Positions 63,094-64,000 of a stretch of DNA of 64,000 nucleotides are shown one piece after another. Source of the DNA: Microbacterium sp. SORGH_AS_1204 (GTDB lineage Bacteria; Actinomycetota; Actinomycetes; Actinomycetales; Microbacteriaceae); contig NZ_JAUTBD010000001.1 of assembly GCF_030818935.1 (NCBI RefSeq), forward strand, positions 310,001 to 374,000, written 5' to 3'. The translations under genes and the position numbers were made by a program. Under the pieces are notes generated by a model that was not told the origin of the DNA, made no database searches, and saw nothing but the letters and a program-made list of their open reading frames with translations. Each line of letters starts with the position of its first letter. Within the stretch, counting starts at the first letter, position 1.

Positions 63094-64000
63094 CACGCGC
63101 CCGCCGTCTTGAGGATGCTGCACGCGCCGCACGCGGCACACCCGGCCTTCTGGTCCTCACCGCGCATGCCGGCCGCGTGCAGCAGCTGCGCGACCCGCGA
63201 GGTGATGTCGTCGACGACCGCGCGGTGCGGGGCCGGCACCTTGTCGACATCGGTGGCGAGCGTGCCCTTGAGCGGGCGGAACGGCACGACGAACGGGTAC
63301 ACGCCCATCTCGATCAGCTCGCGCGCCCCCTCGACCGCCTCGTCGGGGTCTTCGCCCATGCCGACGATGAGGTAGGTCGACACCTGGTTCCAGCCGAACA
63401 CCCGCACGGCCTCGCGCCACGCGGCGCGGTACTCGTCCATGCTCACGCGGGACTTGCCCGGCATCCATCGGCGGCGCACGTCGTCGTCCATCGACTCGAC
63501 ATGGATGCCGATGGAGCGGGCGCCGGCGTCGTAGAGGTCGGTGATGGCCTGCAGGTCGGCGGGCGGCTCGCACTGCACCTGGATCTCGAGCTGCGGGACC
63601 GCGGCCTTGACCGCCCGCACGCAGCGCGCGAGGTGTTTGGCGCCGCGGTCCCAGCCGTTCGAGGTGCCGGTGGTCATGACCATGTGCGTCACGCCGTCGA
63701 GCCGCACGGCCGCCTCCGCGACCTCGGCGAGCATCGCGGGCGTCTTCACCGCGATCGTGGTTCCCGCATCGAGCGAGGCCTCGATCGCGCAGAAGCGGCA
63801 GCGCTCGCTCTCGTCGTAGCGGACGCACGTCTGCACGACCGTGGTGGCCAGCACGTTCTTGCCGTGGAGCTTGGCGATCTTGTCGTACGCCACGCCCTCG
63901 TCGGTCTGCAGGTCGTAGAACTTCGGCCGGACGACCGGGGCGACGTCGAAGCCGAGATCGGCGCCGTCGCGGGTGAGGCGCCCCGACGCGGTGATGACGT
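63093..64000 (-). CDS. MSMEG_0568 family radical SAM protein (5' end outside window)
   Basis: The frame is open to the right edge, giving about 302 residues of the C-terminal part. The iron-sulfur motif is C-x8-C-x2-C (TCVRYDESERCRFCAIE), not the standard CxxxCxxC, and the C terminus has a second cluster motif CAACGAC. TGTSNGWDRGAKHLARCV, QVQCEPPADL and HVESMDDDVRRRWMPGKS complete the barrel. It should reductively cleave SAM to act on an unknown substrate. It heads the visible part of the Nit1C-like operon. Confidence 0.9.
   Translation of the reverse strand, partial: VITASGRLTRDGADLGFDVAPVVRPKFYDLQTDEGVAYDKIAKLHGKNVLATTVVQTCVRYDESERCRFCAIEASLDAGTTIAVKTPAMLAEVAEAAVRLDGVTHMVMTTGTSNGWDRGAKHLARCVRAVKAAVPQLEIQVQCEPPADLQAITDLYDAGARSIGIHVESMDDDVRRRWMPGKSRVSMDEYRAAWREAVRVFGWNQVSTYLIVGMGEDPDEAVEGARELIEMGVYPFVVPFRPLKGTLATDVDKVPAPHRAVVDDITSRVAQLLHAAGMRGEDQKAGCAACGACSILKTAGA

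Overview
The window looks like a chromosomal segment of a high-GC actinobacterium, most likely a Microbacteriaceae member close to Microbacterium. The basis is very high GC with GC-saturated third codon positions, tightly coupled genes (ATGA, GTGA and TGATG junctions), a methylcitrate cycle, an F420 ligase, the BioYMN biotin transporter with a BioQ-type repressor, class F sortase genes, and the over-used oligomer GGATGCC/GGCATCC. This assignment is inferred from content; no rRNA or tRNA gene is visible to confirm it.

Layout. 1-4214: tail of a membrane protein, a GNAT acetyltransferase, an unknown 7-TM protein and a three-gene SDR / enoyl-CoA hydratase / SDR operon. 4655-9953: HAD phosphatase and a beta-glucoside PTS operon (antiterminator, EIIBCA, GH1) with a readable RAT antiterminator/terminator pair. 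10097-11455: rlmN. 11471-17500: a surface-glycan locus (GT2 synthase, ArnT/PMT-like glycosyltransferase, DUF4397 protein, and a GH8 glycosidase fused to a class F sortase, with a frameshift at its lipoprotein signal). 17802-22418: a threonate-type four-carbon acid sugar catabolic operon. 22549-30390: ABC-2 exporter, aldo/keto reductase, DUF4407 protein, NUDIX, and a divergent quinone reductase/TetR pair. 30710-36931: propionate catabolism (GntR, prpD, prpB, prpC, thiolase). 37004-42039: GNAT, S51-type peptidase and a 1168-residue cell-wall-anchored 5'-nucleotidase. 42429-49197: acyl-CoA oxidation with electron transfer (acyl-CoA dehydrogenase, enoyl-CoA hydratase, MarR, etfB, frameshifted etfA, cytochrome b). 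49372-51870: bioQ and bioYMN. 51891-55013: cofE, GNAT, thioesterase-like protein and acetylxylan esterase. 55125-64000: a variant of the MSMEG_0565-0572 / Nit1C nitrogen-starvation cluster running off the right edge.

Three things stand out. First, the Nit1C-like cluster carries two paralogous carbon-nitrogen hydrolases. One has a complete Glu-Lys-Cys triad; the other has Asp at both the Glu and the Cys positions. A GlnR-like box lies in the only sizeable internal gap. Second, seven dispersed intergenic palindromes share a rigid geometry (12-bp outer arm, 7-nt unpaired spacer, 5-bp inner arm, 15-nt loop and back, 63 bp in six of seven copies) although spacers and loops vary freely. They occur in divergent, convergent and co-directional gaps. 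Third, the glycan locus fuses a GH8 glycosidase to a sortase.

Several other gaps hold unrelated tandem or nested palindromes (periods near 148, 146 and 84 bp), so non-coding repeats make up much of the non-genic DNA here. Two genes (etfA and the GH8-sortase) appear to carry single-base frameshifts, which may be real or may be assembly errors.
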